The notes under the pieces are model-generated. The model ran no database searches, was not told the origin of the DNA, and saw nothing but the letters and a program-made list of their open reading frames with translations. A DNA stretch of 64,000 bases from Chamaea fasciata (Eukaryota > Chordata > Aves > Passeriformes > Sylviidae): NCBI GenBank assembly GCA_029207755.1, contig JARCOQ010000001.1, forward strand, positions 88,895,637 to 88,959,636, in the 5' to 3' direction. A program made the translations under genes and the position numbers. This document shows, piece after piece, positions 62,087 through 64,000 of this stretch (position 1 is its first letter; the number at the start of each line of letters is the position of its first letter).

Positions 62087-64000
62087 AAGTAGAGGAATAG
62101 AATTTGCCTGTGTCTTTGTTCTGTGGGCAGTGCTGCTGTCTATATGCAGAAACTGCTGCTTTGCTGCTGATTCACCCAGCTTGGTTTCCCACTGAAGTGC
62201 AAATTCAGTTTGCTGCTTATTCTAACAGAAAATTACACATTTTGAGACCTATTGGAAAAGGTGCTGGGTGCCACCAAATCACTCTTTAAACTCAGTCAGA
62301 GCTTAAACAATTTCTCTGGTGGGAGAAGGCTCAGGAGTTAGCTGAAGTTTGTTCTGGCTTTTCTTGGAAGGTCTGAGAGCAGCTGCTCTTAAGGAGGAAA
62401 AAGCTTTAATGCTGTATCAGAAAAAGGCCCTTTAAGCACAAGGAAAAGGCAGCTTGGGGAGCAGTCTGCAGTGTGACTCCAGAGTTTTATCATTGGGCCT
62501 TTCTTTTCAAAAGTGTATTAGAAACTTAGAAATCAGTGTTTCATTGCAAGTCAGTTGAGGTACCTAAAGCACTTCTTCAAATGGGTTGAAGGCACTCTGG
62601 AAAATGCTGTGACTGTTATGTTAACAACCTCCAAAATCAAACTGCACTGCACTGTGTGGCTGGTTAATGGGTATGGGGTCTTGTGCTTCAGCAAAGGGCC
62701 CTGCCTTTAATTCTGATCCACGCCGAAGTTCAGAGAGTGTGTCTCTCCCTGGGGAGACCAGGGGTTTTAACCAGCTTCTGACTATACATATTGGTCATCT
62801 TTGTCCTGAAGAATACATATGCAAAAATGATTTTAAAAGCAGGGAAGCCTATATTTATCCTATGGAGAAGAGTGAAGCAGAACTGGCCTTGTTCATACTG
62901 AGTTCTAAGTATTTGGCAGTACATAAGTTGCAATGAGCACAATGTGCTGGTATAAGCAGAGCTAATTCATCAGATATGTGTGTCCTTGTAAGAACAGTGA
63001 ACATACAGCTGTACCAAAAAAGGTTGCACCTTCCTGTTTTCAGGGGAGGAGACGGGCGGAGAGAGGCTTTCCAAGCCTCTTCTGCTTTAAATCTGCCTTG
63101 GGCAGGCTGAGGATGCTAAGCCCCAGTTCATTTGTGTGTGTGTGCATCAGTGCTGGGTCTGATGGAGGAGCATATGGCAGACGCCATTTGCCCTTGACTG
63201 TGCCTCTTTTTTGGCAGCCACAGGCTTGTTTCTCACCGAGCGAGTTCAGTCACAGCCACTCCTTCACATCACTTCTTGAGCCCCCAGCTTGCTGGCTTTC
63301 AGCTCCTAGCCTGCGTGTGTGTCCTTTGTGGTGTTTTGGTTAATTGGACATTGTTTTAATTACTACTGCACTAAAAAACATGTATTTTCTATCTGTCGTT
63401 TTGCTGCCTCAGTGACCGTGTTCTCCAAGCAGCCAATACAGAACTCAAGCTGTTCAGATCTGGTGTAAATTGCAGGGGTTCCCTTGGAGTTTCCCTCCTT
63501 TACATCTCTTTAGGGGAAAACACCCCTCCAGGGAAGAGAAGGCTCTATTAAACAGCTCATTTTTTGCAATGTCCCAAACACCTTGATCTACCCTCTCTGG
63601 AACAAGTGGCAAAAAAGCCTTGGCTTTCATTCTCTTCCACAGCCTGGACACAGTCTGTGACCATGTTCTGTGGCTACATCTTTCCTTGGTTTGAGCCTTT
63701 GTGTTGCCTTCTTTCTTACCTTTCCCTCTCCAACTTCTGCACTAATTTCCTTTTTCTCCCTTTGCTGTCTCCAATTCTCCACAGAAATCGAAATGTTTAG
63801 CTTATGTGTCAAAGTCAAGCAATGGGTGTGCAGACATGCCTGTAAATCAGTCATTCTATGTGGGAACTGACAGTGGTCAGAACATAGATTTTTAGGCTTC
63901 AGGCAGTAGCTTGGGCTTGTGAGAAAGCCAAGCACAGAACTCTCTCACTCTGGCCTGGGAAATTAAAAGGAGGTACCCAAAACAATCCTTGTAGATATGC

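Larger units (their letters stand above)
49813..64000 (+). other. PHACTR1: PHACTR1 intron, downstream part C
   Basis: This is intron sequence to the window end. It contains the 20-bp duplication at 50594-50633, a GC-richer island at 52850-53160, a C12 run at 55102-55113, an AT-rich TTA-type patch at 60350-60397, a purine tract at 60444-60470 and a 15-bp imperfect duplication at 62057-62086. No PHACTR1 exon, RNA gene or clear mobile element was recognised. The assignment to the same intron rests on finding no other gene and could change if an unseen exon lies here. Confidence 0.6.

Overview
The window looks like avian nuclear DNA, probably from a songbird or close relative. It holds two 3'-end fragments of CR1 retroposons, the typical bird/reptile LINE, and one solo endogenous-retrovirus LTR of a kind common in passerine genomes. 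The DNA is AT-rich and non-coding, with one short, intact, spliced vertebrate exon. There is no bacterial-type gene organisation, and most open frames are short and random-looking.

The only protein-coding sequence I can support is one internal exon at 19385-19549 (+). Its 55 codons match PHACTR1 (phosphatase and actin regulator 1) far better than its paralogues PHACTR2-4, and it has a good branch point/polypyrimidine tract/AG acceptor and a CAG|GTAACA donor. The rest of the window is therefore read as PHACTR1 intron: at least 19.4 kb upstream and at least 44.4 kb downstream of the exon. I looked for the preceding exon (RRVRSKSD region) and the following one (first RPEL motif) and saw neither, so both introns run past the window edges.

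Layout: 1-11194, intron with a 16-bp tandem duplication, a GGAT microsatellite and a G/T-rich tract; 11195-11794, an antisense solo LTR; 12318-12408, a perfect 42-bp inverted repeat with a 7-nt loop, the most striking structure here; 12409-18324, intron with a 98-nt G-free A/C tract; 18325-18794, a sense CR1 fragment; 19385-19549, the PHACTR1 exon; 19550-49692, long intron with a 54-nt polypyrimidine tract, a 29-bp tandem duplication and an ATTTT microsatellite; 49693-49812, a second sense CR1 3' end; 49813-64000, intron with short low-complexity tracts and one GC-richer island holding the longest open frame in the window (176 codons, probably not a gene).

No RNA gene, CRISPR array, complete transposon, promoter island or second gene was recognised. 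The hunt gives structural and regulatory candidates rather than a new system: the snap-back inverted repeat, the frame-preserving nature of the exon that encodes the actin-regulated nuclear-import segment, an unexplained coding-like antisense frame near 30.1-30.4 kb, and several candidate regulatory patches.
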